Of a stretch of 33,435 bases of DNA, positions 1-8,662 are shown in pieces. The number at the start of each line of letters is the position of its first letter. The first letter of the stretch is position 1. The translations under genes and the position numbers were made by a program. The notes under the pieces are model-generated. The model did not search any database and was not told the DNA's origin. It saw only the letters and a list, made by a program, of their open reading frames with translations. The DNA lies in contig WQTE01000018.1 of assembly GCA_009786445.1 (NCBI GenBank), forward strand, positions 337 to 33,771. Direction: 5' to 3'. This DNA comes from Oscillospiraceae bacterium. Its GTDB lineage: Bacteria > Bacillota > Clostridia > Oscillospirales > Oscillospiraceae.

Positions 1-222
1 GATAAGGCGATTTTTGGCGAGTGCAAATGGTCAAATGATAAAGTCGGGCAAGTGGTGTTGGATGAACTTAAAAGGAAGAGCTTAATGTTTGGAAATTATT
101 CAGATAGGTCATATATACTATTTTCTAAATCAGGCTATAGTTATGATTTGCAACAGCACGCCATTGCAAATAAGGTTATCTTAGTGGATATAAATATGTT
201 ATTTGACGCAAGCATCAAGTAG
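1..222 (+). CDS. C-terminal part of an AAA-family ATPase with DUF234-like C-terminus (5' truncated by window)
   Basis: Open frame 1 from base 1 to TAG at 220-222; peptide DKAIFGECKWSNDKVGQVVLDELKRKS...YILFSKSGYSYDLQQHAIANKVILVDINMLF resembles the C-terminal nuclease-like domain of archaeal-type AAA/DUF234 proteins. Confidence 0.6.
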   Translation, partial: DKAIFGECKWSNDKVGQVVLDELKRKSLMFGNYSDRSYILFSKSGYSYDLQQHAIANKVILVDINMLFDASIK

Positions 223-254
223 CACTCCATGGGTTATACTTACAATACCTTTGT

Positions 255-623
255 ATGGATGGTGATTGGCTTATGAGCCGTACAAGTAAAATAAAAACCT
301 ATGCGGTTATATATCTGTGTTATCTTCTATATTCGATAACTATGGTTGTTGCAAAGTTTGCCGGAGAGCACCCTATCTATTCTATGCAGGCATTAGGGCT
401 GTATGCTCTTGCTTTTACACTCTTTGGTTGTTTTGCGATTATATGGCAGCAGGTATTAAAACGTCTCCCGCTTACCGTTGCTCACGCAAACCGCGCAGTA
501 ACTATCTTATACGGCATGATATTCGGTGCTGTGCTGTTTTCTGAGACAATTAGCCTTAATATGATTATAGGCGCACTGATTATTGTCGCCGGAATTGTGC
601 TTATGGTGAAAAAACATGAATGA
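255..623 (+). CDS. Small EamA/SMR-like membrane transporter, first of a pair
   Basis: 122 aa, about four hydrophobic helices, ends GALIIVAGIVLMVKKHE; overlaps the next small membrane ORF by 8 nt. Confidence 0.65.
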   Translation: MDGDWLMSRTSKIKTYAVIYLCYLLYSITMVVAKFAGEHPIYSMQALGLYALAFTLFGCFAIIWQQVLKRLPLTVAHANRAVTILYGMIFGAVLFSETISLNMIIGALIIVAGIVLMVKKHE

Positions 624-960
624 TTATATTATTTATAGCGCAGTTATACTTGCCATGGTATTTATCTCTGCTTGCTCACAAATTTTACTAAAAAAAGCAG
701 CACTTATTTCATGGAAAAGCAAACTCGCCGAGTATCTGAACTGGCGAGTGATTCTTGCTTATTTCATTTTTCTTATCGCTGCTGTAGTTAACTTTTACGT
801 GTTGCGCTATATCCCGCTGTCATTGGTACCAATACTTGAGTCGGCGGCATTTATATTTATACCGTTACTGAGTTTATTCCTTTTGAAAGAAAAACTCAAG
901 CCAACCCAATATATTGGAATCATCCTTATTATAAGCGGTATTGTTGTCTTTAGTCTCTAG
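616..960 (+). CDS. Small EamA/SMR-like membrane transporter, second of a pair
   Basis: 114 aa, four hydrophobic helices, ends QYIGIILIISGIVVFSL; ATG overlaps end of upstream gene. Confidence 0.7.
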   Translation: MNDYIIYSAVILAMVFISACSQILLKKAALISWKSKLAEYLNWRVILAYFIFLIAAVVNFYVLRYIPLSLVPILESAAFIFIPLLSLFLLKEKLKPTQYIGIILIISGIVVFSL

Positions 961-1009
961 TGTGACGTATTTTTGCTGTCGCCTAAGCTCTTAAGCTCTG
1001 CCGAGCCAG
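690..1009. repeat. Left copy of imperfect direct repeat flanking the accessory island
   Basis: 690-771 aligns to 12650-12732 with a few mismatches and one indel; 969-1009 is identical to 12727-12767 (ATTTTTGCTGTCGCCTAAGCTCTTAAGCTCTGCCGAGCCAG). Confidence 0.85.
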
Positions 1010-1119
1010 TAGCCTTTGAGTGAATGTCACCACTCAGAAGCGTAAAAAATCATTTTTATGACCGCTCTTGACCGTTTACAATCGACTTTTACATACCCGT
1101 CTATCTACCGTTTGCGATC

Positions 1120-2058
1120 CTATAATAGGTGTTCCTTAGTTAATGTAATCATAATTTTTTTCTTTAAAGTCGACATACTGCATTCATCAAAGGTTATTGA
1201 TAAAGGATACAGGTAAATCTTACCCAGTTTTGGAAAACAGTATAGAATGCCAAACTGGTACTTAAGTTTATTAACCCAAGTTTTAATTTTATCTGATTCT
1301 ATAAATTTTTTATACTCAGATTTCACCGTTGATGTATTATCGACAATAATTTCGCAATATATGTCAACGGAGTTGATGGTTACAAATATATCCATATTAT
1401 ACTCATCAAACACTAATTTTCCATCAATCCCTTGGGCATTAAGCAATTTGATAACATTTTCGAACTCTTCTCCATTAGAATAGGTGCACGACTTAGTCAA
1501 CTCAAGTGCATAGAGACCATCTAAGAGGACTAGAAGGGCACCGTTATCCGTAATTTTGTCGCAAATTCCACCCTTGATTAAGTTAAGATAACTACGTTTT
1601 TTGTTCATATTACATACATGCTTGTGCCTTGCTCGGCGGATATCAACGCTTACTCTGGAGTTTAACTTGAATGTATTAATATACAGTTCACCTTTAGAAT
1701 TACTATAGGTGAAAATAAAATTGTTCAAACTGTCACCACCCGTAATTGGTGGATTTTTCCCACTGAATATATAATCACGACAGGGGTCAAGTAACTCATC
1801 ACTCAAAAATTCTCCTTTTGCAGAGTTGCATTTTTTACAAGAGTAGTATAAATTTTCGAATAAATGCACTTTGGATGAATATTTGAGGTCGGCTTTTGGT
1901 ATAAAATGGTCAACCTCAAAATAATCTGAGTTTGCAAATCCGGTTTCCTCTTCGTGTAACCGACAGTATGCGCATGTAAATAAAAAGTCATTTCTCAGAT
2001 ACGTTTTACACTTACTGGATCTGTAGTTTGCCCATCTGAATTTTCGTTCATACTCCAT
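1120..2058 (-). CDS. HNH endonuclease with large uncharacterised C-terminal region
   Basis: 312 aa; CAYC...DYFEVDHFIPKA...NLYYSCKKCNSAKG is a canonical Zn-type HNH signature. Confidence 0.85.
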   Translation of the reverse strand: MEYERKFRWANYRSSKCKTYLRNDFLFTCAYCRLHEEETGFANSDYFEVDHFIPKADLKYSSKVHLFENLYYSCKKCNSAKGEFLSDELLDPCRDYIFSGKNPPITGGDSLNNFIFTYSNSKGELYINTFKLNSRVSVDIRRARHKHVCNMNKKRSYLNLIKGGICDKITDNGALLVLLDGLYALELTKSCTYSNGEEFENVIKLLNAQGIDGKLVFDEYNMDIFVTINSVDIYCEIIVDNTSTVKSEYKKFIESDKIKTWVNKLKYQFGILYCFPKLGKIYLYPLSITFDECSMSTLKKKIMITLTKEHLL

Positions 2059-2070
2059 AGTTACTCACCA

Positions 2071-2565
2071 TTATTGCATAGTATCAAGTTTATTTTTGAT
2101 TTCTTTAAGAATATCTATCGATTTTTCTTCAAGCACCAGTTGGGTTGCGATATTATCACGTATGATGTTTTCTTTTCGCAACTTACAAGCTCTTTTTATT
2201 TTATCTACAACATCCTTGTGACGTGCGACCATATCCGCTTTGTTAAGCTCATAATCATAATCGCCAAACTGATCAGAGAAGTCATTTAGTTGGTAATTAG
2301 TAAGTAACACAGCATATATTGTACTGTCGTGCTTACGAACTTCTCTCAATACATCAATGCCTTTATACGGCACTTGCTTCTCCAAGTGATAGTCAATAAT
2401 AAGAAAATCAATATTATTTTCCAATATAATCTCATAATATTCTTCTAGTTTTGAAGGAAGTTGCCTTAGGCACACCACACTCAGTCCTTGAGCTTCCAAA
2501 AACCGAGTATATACTTGAGCGTTTGCCTCTTCATCTTCAATAAATAACCCTGTAAAATTGTCCAT
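2071..2565 (-). CDS. Single-domain response regulator (receiver only)
   Basis: 164 aa; IEDE acidic pair, LIIDYHL phospho-Asp, LLTNY Thr, LNKAD Lys; only a short helical tail after the receiver. Confidence 0.85.
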   Translation of the reverse strand: MDNFTGLFIEDEEANAQVYTRFLEAQGLSVVCLRQLPSKLEEYYEIILENNIDFLIIDYHLEKQVPYKGIDVLREVRKHDSTIYAVLLTNYQLNDFSDQFGDYDYELNKADMVARHKDVVDKIKRACKLRKENIIRDNIATQLVLEEKSIDILKEIKNKLDTMQ

Positions 2566-2568
2566 TAT

Positions 2569-5040
2569 TTAATCATCCCCTTTCGGCAGTGAAACTTTAA
2601 ACTCTGCACCGCTTAAGATTTCAGAGCGATGCACGCTGATTGTTCCTCCATAACTATCAACAATGTCTTTTACAATATTCAATCCTAACCCAATTCCTAT
2701 TTCATCATCTTTCGTTGTATAAAAGGGTGTAAAAATAGTTCGCTCCTTACCCTTCGGTACTCCCAGTCCGGAATCTTCCACAGCAACGATAACATGTGAG
2801 ATACTTTGGGTAACACTTACTATGATCCGGCGGTATTGCAACTCTCTAATCTTTACTTGCTCAAAAGCATTAGTAATCAGATTAATAATTATAGACTCAA
2901 AGTCGATTTGCCTCATATTGTAGTAGCACTCCTTTTTGCAGTTTACTGCCAAGTCTATGTTATATGTTTTTACTATTGTAGAATAAAGTCTGCAGACTTC
3001 ATTCAACGCCTCAGCCAGATTTAAATTTACAGTAGCTTCTCTCTTTTTCTTTCGTAAAAAATTAACTATTAAGTTGCTATATGAAAACACCCTGCTGAAG
3101 TCATTAGATATAGTTGTGGCCACATCAGTTATGTCATCAATCATTAACTCTCCCTTTAGGTGGGAGTCTATTAAATATATACTTGCTGAAATTCTGCTCA
3201 CTATATCGCTTGTTTCATGCCCAAATGAACCGGTAAGCATGCCTAGTGAAGCGAGGTTTTTATATAAATTAAGCTCACTTTCCTGAAACTCAATTTTTTT
3301 TCGGTAAGCAGTTTTAGTGTCGCTATAATGCTTGTTGTATTCGTTTTGAATTGATTGTAGTTTTTTTTCCTTATCTACCGAATCTGCCACATAAGTGTTT
3401 ATTAATTGAATTATCTGATTACGAGAACTATCATCAACTCGGTGCGAAATTTCGTTCAAACTGCTGACAACAGGGTCTCGGCGATACCGTTGTTTAAATG
3501 CTTCAAACTGCTGGTCAATCTGCTCTTTCTCGCTTTCAAGCAATTGTAAATTATCTTGCTCATCCAAATAGGCTTGTCGCCTGACTTCGCTTATTAATTC
3601 TATACAGCTCGTGAGAAAATCTACAATCTGTAAATATGCCTCATTTTCAATAATTCCTTCTCTGTTTGTCGCATCTACTAGTAAAGGATTAGTATCATCT
3701 CCTATTCTGACCATGCCAATTACTTGATTATTTCCAACAAGATATCCATGTGTGTCTCTGACCTTTCTTTGATCTAGAAGGAGCCAATCGTTCCCGATGT
3801 CACCATATGGCTTTACTCTAAAACCATCGCGGTAAATTTTTATCCCACAGTATGTGTCCAACACCTTTCGAGCAAAGAGAAAATTAAATCCGGCTTCTGC
3901 ATTTGAGAGATGAGCACTTTCCCGTAAAAAAAAGTAAATTTCTACGCCCAAATCGCCACATAATAATGGTTGTTCATGTTTTATTTCAACTTTATCTTTT
4001 TTCCCTTTTTTGTCTGTATATGAAATTGAGACTTTTTGCGAATTGTCAGAAATTTGACCTTCTACTTTTGCATAACATAAGTCAAGTATTTCATTTGATA
4101 ACACAATATCTTCTATTTCGAAACCTGGTGCACTAAGCTCAATCTTAAAAGGATATTTCTCGTGTACGAATGGAGAAACCAGTAGACGCAACTCCTTTTG
4201 GAGCTTGTTGATATCCTTTTGTGACCATTCATCTCGTAACCCTTCCATGATAATAACTAGTCCAGTTTTTGGATTAGTTGGGTCATTTTTGTCATATAGC
4301 TCATTAATGTGTGTTAGGGGGTGGTTTTCTGTTCTGTTATTTAGGATTTCCAATTCATTTTCAACATCGTGGATTAGCTGCTCAGTATTTTCATATTTAA
4401 TTAATATAGGCAACACATCATTTTCGAGCACTGTAAGGATACGTGTGTTGTAGAAATCCGTATAAACAAAAGAATCTCCTCCCAAAATTTTTATAACCTC
4501 ATGTTTATCATCGGATGTTACATTCTTCACGAGGAAAAAGTTGTCAAGTTGTCCACTAACATACTTAGCAGCCGAAGAATCAGGGGAATTCTTGAGTACG
4601 GTAATTCTCTGTAATAATTGTGAGATGTCTATTGTTTCGTATTTATTCCAATTAATACTAACCTTAAAAGGTGCTTCATCAGAAGAAACGGAATACACCG
4701 TGACTTTTTCTGCAATGCGCTCAACAGAAAACCTACCAATCCCTTTTTTTCCGGTTTTTCTCCGACCTTTAGGTGTGTATGGATCTGTAACCTTGTTGTT
4801 AGTGCCGATGACCATCCACTTTCTCTCAAAATCATCTTGTGTCATGCCACATCCGGTATCTGATATAATGATTCTGCTATTTGGTGTGTTTGGTTGGTCC
4901 AGTACGATTTTCACAGCAGAGGCATCAGCATCATAAGCGTTTTTTATTAACTCGACCAATGCTGTAACAAAATCTGTCACGAGTTCTCTACCAAGTTGAC
5001 TGATATGTCGAGAGGTTGTCTTAAAATTTAGTTTTTTCAT
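2569..5040 (-). CDS. Dual GHKL protein: N-terminal MutL/MORC-like ATPase, C-terminal histidine kinase
   Basis: 823 aa; N-term ELIKNAYDA, DTGCGM, GRRKTGKKGIGRFS, then GIKIYRDGFRVKPYGDIGNDWLLLD; C-term SFGHETSDIV (H-box), NLITNAFEQV (N-box), VEDSGLGVP, IFTPFYTTK, GIGLGLNIVKDIVDSYGGTISV. Confidence 0.88.
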   Translation of the reverse strand: MKKLNFKTTSRHISQLGRELVTDFVTALVELIKNAYDADASAVKIVLDQPNTPNSRIIISDTGCGMTQDDFERKWMVIGTNNKVTDPYTPKGRRKTGKKGIGRFSVERIAEKVTVYSVSSDEAPFKVSINWNKYETIDISQLLQRITVLKNSPDSSAAKYVSGQLDNFFLVKNVTSDDKHEVIKILGGDSFVYTDFYNTRILTVLENDVLPILIKYENTEQLIHDVENELEILNNRTENHPLTHINELYDKNDPTNPKTGLVIIMEGLRDEWSQKDINKLQKELRLLVSPFVHEKYPFKIELSAPGFEIEDIVLSNEILDLCYAKVEGQISDNSQKVSISYTDKKGKKDKVEIKHEQPLLCGDLGVEIYFFLRESAHLSNAEAGFNFLFARKVLDTYCGIKIYRDGFRVKPYGDIGNDWLLLDQRKVRDTHGYLVGNNQVIGMVRIGDDTNPLLVDATNREGIIENEAYLQIVDFLTSCIELISEVRRQAYLDEQDNLQLLESEKEQIDQQFEAFKQRYRRDPVVSSLNEISHRVDDSSRNQIIQLINTYVADSVDKEKKLQSIQNEYNKHYSDTKTAYRKKIEFQESELNLYKNLASLGMLTGSFGHETSDIVSRISASIYLIDSHLKGELMIDDITDVATTISNDFSRVFSYSNLIVNFLRKKKREATVNLNLAEALNEVCRLYSTIVKTYNIDLAVNCKKECYYNMRQIDFESIIINLITNAFEQVKIRELQYRRIIVSVTQSISHVIVAVEDSGLGVPKGKERTIFTPFYTTKDDEIGIGLGLNIVKDIVDSYGGTISVHRSEILSGAEFKVSLPKGDD

Positions 5041-5049
5041 TATGACCCC

Positions 5050-6954
5050 TTACATATTCATTACGATTTCAGTTTCCTGCTCAGTTAAATTGTACAGTTC
5101 ACAGACAAGCCTGTCGAGCTCATTTCTGCTTTCAAGTAAATTCCCTTTCTTCACTGAAACAAAATCTGCGATTGATTTTGATCCTCTCACATTGAGCGGT
5201 AAGGAGTTTAACTCGTTTGCAGAGACCTGAGTATTACCACTTATGCTGCTAAAAAGATAATTAATCAATTTTGAGTTTAACATGCCAAGGAAGAAACAAA
5301 GCGTACTGTCCGGAAGTAATTCATTTCGCCCAACCTTACTGCATAAAAAATTAACATGGTTTTCTAAATAATAAATCGCATAATTATCCAAAAATTCCTC
5401 TGACATAATGCATGCTTTAAACCTAAATGCTCTGTCAAAATTTGTTGTCCGCTGAATTAGGAGCTTCCTTCCACGCATTATTAAAGGTTTTGTTTTATTT
5501 ACTATTCTTGCATACTGCTTTCTCTCAGGGTTCGCCAACTTGCTTTGATAATTAAACAAAGCAAGTTGAATATTCCCTCCGTAAATTACAGGAATGCCTT
5601 CTGAGGCTGAATCAACTAATATTTCTTTGTGCTGATTCCAAACAAATAGACCATTAGAAAACTTTTCTCCAGACTGTTCATCTTTTAACAGAGCGCCATT
5701 TGCGTATACTTTATCAATTATATCATACATCTTAATGTTTTTAGCTATAACAAACGTATAATTATTATTTTCACCCATCATGATTTTTGCGCGTTTTATC
5801 TTAAAATCCGAAACTATAGAATCGGCTTTATCGTAAAACTGGATTTGAGTTTTGCTGTTTAGTATTTTTTTCATTTCCATGCATATGATCAAAACAGCCT
5901 GTTCAGCTCCATAAAACACATTAACTCTCGGTTGAATGCTTTTGATGGATGAAATTCTCAAATCCCGGAACTTCGATCTGAGATTTTTGAAATATAACCC
6001 GGAACGAATAGACTGAGGAACTATAAAGCACATCGTGCCCTCATCACTTAAATGAGATACACCCCAGTACATAAAAAAAGAATAAATATTTGGCTGTCCG
6101 TATACGATATGCTTATATCCAGTGAGGTTCTTCGTAGAATTTGTATTCATTTTGAAGAAAGGAGGATTTCCTAAAATGATAGAAAACTTTGAATCAATCT
6201 TCTCTGTTACTGTATTTCTCAATTGAACATACTTAAAGCACAGACTCTCATCTTTCAACATTTTTACGAGGTGTTTTCTGTTCAATTCATTCTTAGAGCA
6301 CAAAAGCAATACGCAAAATACGTTAACTTTTGTGGCAATAACTGCAAAGGGATTAACATCATATCCGTGTAAATTGCTATTGACAAAATCCAGTACCTCT
6401 GCAAAATCCCACAACTCACATAGCTTTCTAACAGTTTCAGCTAATATAACTCCAGACCCACATGCTGGGTCAACAATTTTCTCCTCTGGTTTCAATTTCT
6501 TAAGCTTTTCATCAATTGAAATCAGCATTTTTTTCACAATTAAAGGCGGTGTGTAAAATTGTCCAAACACTTTCTTTACTCCTCTGTCTAAGAAGCAATC
6601 ATGTTTGTTTAGTAAGTTAATAATGCACTCAATCCCCGCACCCTCATCAACCGAAAAACTAATTGGTTCATCTGGCACAAACCAAGAAAAAAAGCCATCT
6701 GAATCAAAGAACTTTATTAAACCAGTGTAATTAGTGTGTATGCCAATACATTTGCTTAGCATATATACAATAACATGAATATATGCAATTTCATAACAAA
6801 TTGATTCAATTAGAAGGCGGTTATCTAGTTTCAAGGTTCTATGAACACCAGAGTATTCGTGTTTGCTATAATAATGTAATTCAAAGGATTTCGGAAGTTT
6901 TTTGTTTACGTTCTTTGATAGGTTTATGATTTTATCAAGGATTTCTTGGTGCAT
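5050..6954 (-). CDS. N6-adenine DNA methyltransferase (TaqI/Eco57I-like)
   Basis: 634 aa; FGQFYTPPLIVKKM, motif I DPACGSGVIL, motif IV ILGNPPFF; C-terminal target-recognition-like region. Confidence 0.88.
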   Translation of the reverse strand: MHQEILDKIINLSKNVNKKLPKSFELHYYSKHEYSGVHRTLKLDNRLLIESICYEIAYIHVIVYMLSKCIGIHTNYTGLIKFFDSDGFFSWFVPDEPISFSVDEGAGIECIINLLNKHDCFLDRGVKKVFGQFYTPPLIVKKMLISIDEKLKKLKPEEKIVDPACGSGVILAETVRKLCELWDFAEVLDFVNSNLHGYDVNPFAVIATKVNVFCVLLLCSKNELNRKHLVKMLKDESLCFKYVQLRNTVTEKIDSKFSIILGNPPFFKMNTNSTKNLTGYKHIVYGQPNIYSFFMYWGVSHLSDEGTMCFIVPQSIRSGLYFKNLRSKFRDLRISSIKSIQPRVNVFYGAEQAVLIICMEMKKILNSKTQIQFYDKADSIVSDFKIKRAKIMMGENNNYTFVIAKNIKMYDIIDKVYANGALLKDEQSGEKFSNGLFVWNQHKEILVDSASEGIPVIYGGNIQLALFNYQSKLANPERKQYARIVNKTKPLIMRGRKLLIQRTTNFDRAFRFKACIMSEEFLDNYAIYYLENHVNFLCSKVGRNELLPDSTLCFFLGMLNSKLINYLFSSISGNTQVSANELNSLPLNVRGSKSIADFVSVKKGNLLESRNELDRLVCELYNLTEQETEIVMNM

Positions 6955-7012
6955 TGTCTAGCATTCCCAACATTAAGTCTTTGTTCCCTCCATAAAGATA
7001 TAATTAAAAGCT

Positions 7013-7040
7013 ATTATATCATCAATTGCCGAAAAAGCAA
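7013..7040 (-). promoter_or_regulatory. Putative sigma-A promoter for the four-gene operon
   Basis: On minus strand TTGCTT (7035-7040), 16-bp spacer, TATAAT (7013-7018), about 55 nt upstream of the methyltransferase start. Confidence 0.5.
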
Positions 7041-7413
7041 GAACGCTTTGGTTTTGAGGTACCCAAAAAGTCGGAAAAGATTCCCAAACTTTATCATTGC
7101 CTGTTATTGTACAGACCCGACCGTGTCGCCCCTCCCTCAATAGAGAGATGAGACGGAAGATAAGAATCCCCGCCCACCCCTGCGGTGCTACCCTACTGCG
7201 ATAAAAGAAGAAATAAGTACCAAAGACCTGCATATGCGGATCTTTTTGTAAAAAACAACACCGTCAAAACAGAGATATATACGCACTGAATCAAGTAGAA
7301 AAAGACACTGTTGATAACTTTTCCACACTTGCACCCTTAAAAACACTTTGCAAGCTCTCTGCGCCATTCATGGCTGATTTCATTAACTTTTTCCGCAATA
7401 ATGTTCAACATTT

Positions 7414-7677
7414 TCAGAATTTACTGTCTGGCATATTGCACAACTTAAGGAAAGCAGTATATTCGCTTTTTCTTTGCAAATACAGTATAATCCCGCGTTT
7501 GACAGTTGCGTAGTACATAAAGAGTCCCATCTGTACTATCGGGTTCGGTTTATGTTCCTTTGAGTAACCGTATTGCTTCAACCCTTCCTCTTGTTCTATT
7601 TCAAAAAAATAGTTTGTGCAGTCGTAATACAGCACTCCAGGCTTGCGGTCAATTACTTTTGTGCTCCGCTTGTACAA
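7414..7677 (-). pseudogene. IS1634-like transposase remnant
   Basis: VLYYDCTNYFFEIEQEEGLKQYGYSKEHKPNPIVQMGLFM is the typical catalytic-region signature of these transposases; only about 87 aa remain and the sequence diverges after MGLFM. Confidence 0.75.
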
Positions 7678-7759
7678 CTCGCTATGTCTATCTGTACATT
7701 CACTATATCGAAATTATGGTGTAAAATATGATGAATATTGTTGGAGTAAGGAGATATCT

Positions 7760-8086
7760 ATGAGTGCCGACTCTATAGTGCGACAGAAAATCAGACAGTA
7801 TCGGAAAATCCATAATATAACACAAGAAGAACTTGCAGAGGAAATTGGTATCACGCCCGATTATGTATCCAGTATTGAGTCTGGTCGAAGAGGGGTTAGC
7901 ATAGAAAATCTCAAGCGTATCTGCGAGTATTTCCGTGTTAGCATGGCTGATATACTGCCTATTGAACTAGAAGATGAATCTGAACTTAAGGATCATTGGA
8001 TATCAGAAATAAACGACACACTCAGATTGCTGGACATCGGTCAGCTGGGTTTGGTACGAACTATGTTCTGCTCGTTAAAGGGATAA
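7760..8086 (+). CDS. XRE-family helix-turn-helix regulator
   Basis: IRQYRKIHNITQEELAEEIGITPDYVSSIESGRRGVSIENLKRICEYF; start chosen at ATG 7760 behind AAGGAGAT. Confidence 0.85.
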   Translation: MSADSIVRQKIRQYRKIHNITQEELAEEIGITPDYVSSIESGRRGVSIENLKRICEYFRVSMADILPIELEDESELKDHWISEINDTLRLLDIGQLGLVRTMFCSLKG

Positions 8087-8142
8087 CTTGACTCTTTTAT
8101 GTTGATGACTGACACGCAGTAGCTAGTCAGGAGGACTCATAC

Positions 8143-8592
8143 TTGAAATATATGGAATTTCGCGGCATATTGTTTCCGGTATATGAATTAGGATACAATG
8201 TATATTCTTGTGCAGATGCGGCGACAGCGAAAGGAATATCTACATCCGAAGAGCTTAAAACATTAGTTCTTAGGGCAAGTAATGGATTGTTTTATGCTCT
8301 GCACATTCCGGGAGACAAGCGTGCTAATTTTAAAGCTATAAAAAGAAAACTAAATGTGCACGATATTTTTTTAGCGGACAAAGTAGAAGATTTAAAAAAA
8401 CTAGGAACAATGCACGGTGCAGTTTGCCCATTTACTGAAAGCATATGGAACTTAGTAAATTTAGTATCGAAAGATGTGCTTGATGCTCCTAAAGTTTCGA
8501 CAAACAGCGGCAAATTAAATTCATATATTATTTTTGACCCGCGAGAACTCTTAAAAAATCCGTTAAGCATTGTAGGGAAGTTTAGCAAATGA
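8143..8592 (+). CDS. YbaK/EbsC-like aminoacyl-tRNA deacylase domain protein
   Basis: 149 aa; TTG start behind CAGGAGG; KTLVLRASNGLFYALHIPGDKRANFKAIKR...KKLGTMHGAVCPFTESIWNLVNLVSKDVLD follows the YbaK pattern. Confidence 0.6.
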   Translation: MKYMEFRGILFPVYELGYNVYSCADAATAKGISTSEELKTLVLRASNGLFYALHIPGDKRANFKAIKRKLNVHDIFLADKVEDLKKLGTMHGAVCPFTESIWNLVNLVSKDVLDAPKVSTNSGKLNSYIIFDPRELLKNPLSIVGKFSK

Positions 8593-8662
8593 TTTCGAAG
8601 TTCAAAATACAAGATTAGGCAGCGGGTAGTATCTCAAAAAGCAGATGTGTTTGAGGTGAAAA

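Noticed and set aside
6973-7233. 86-aa minus-strand ORF between the MTase and IS remnant
   Set aside because: No recognisable motif; overlaps the putative operon promoter and a GC-rich repeat-like patch, so treated as noncoding
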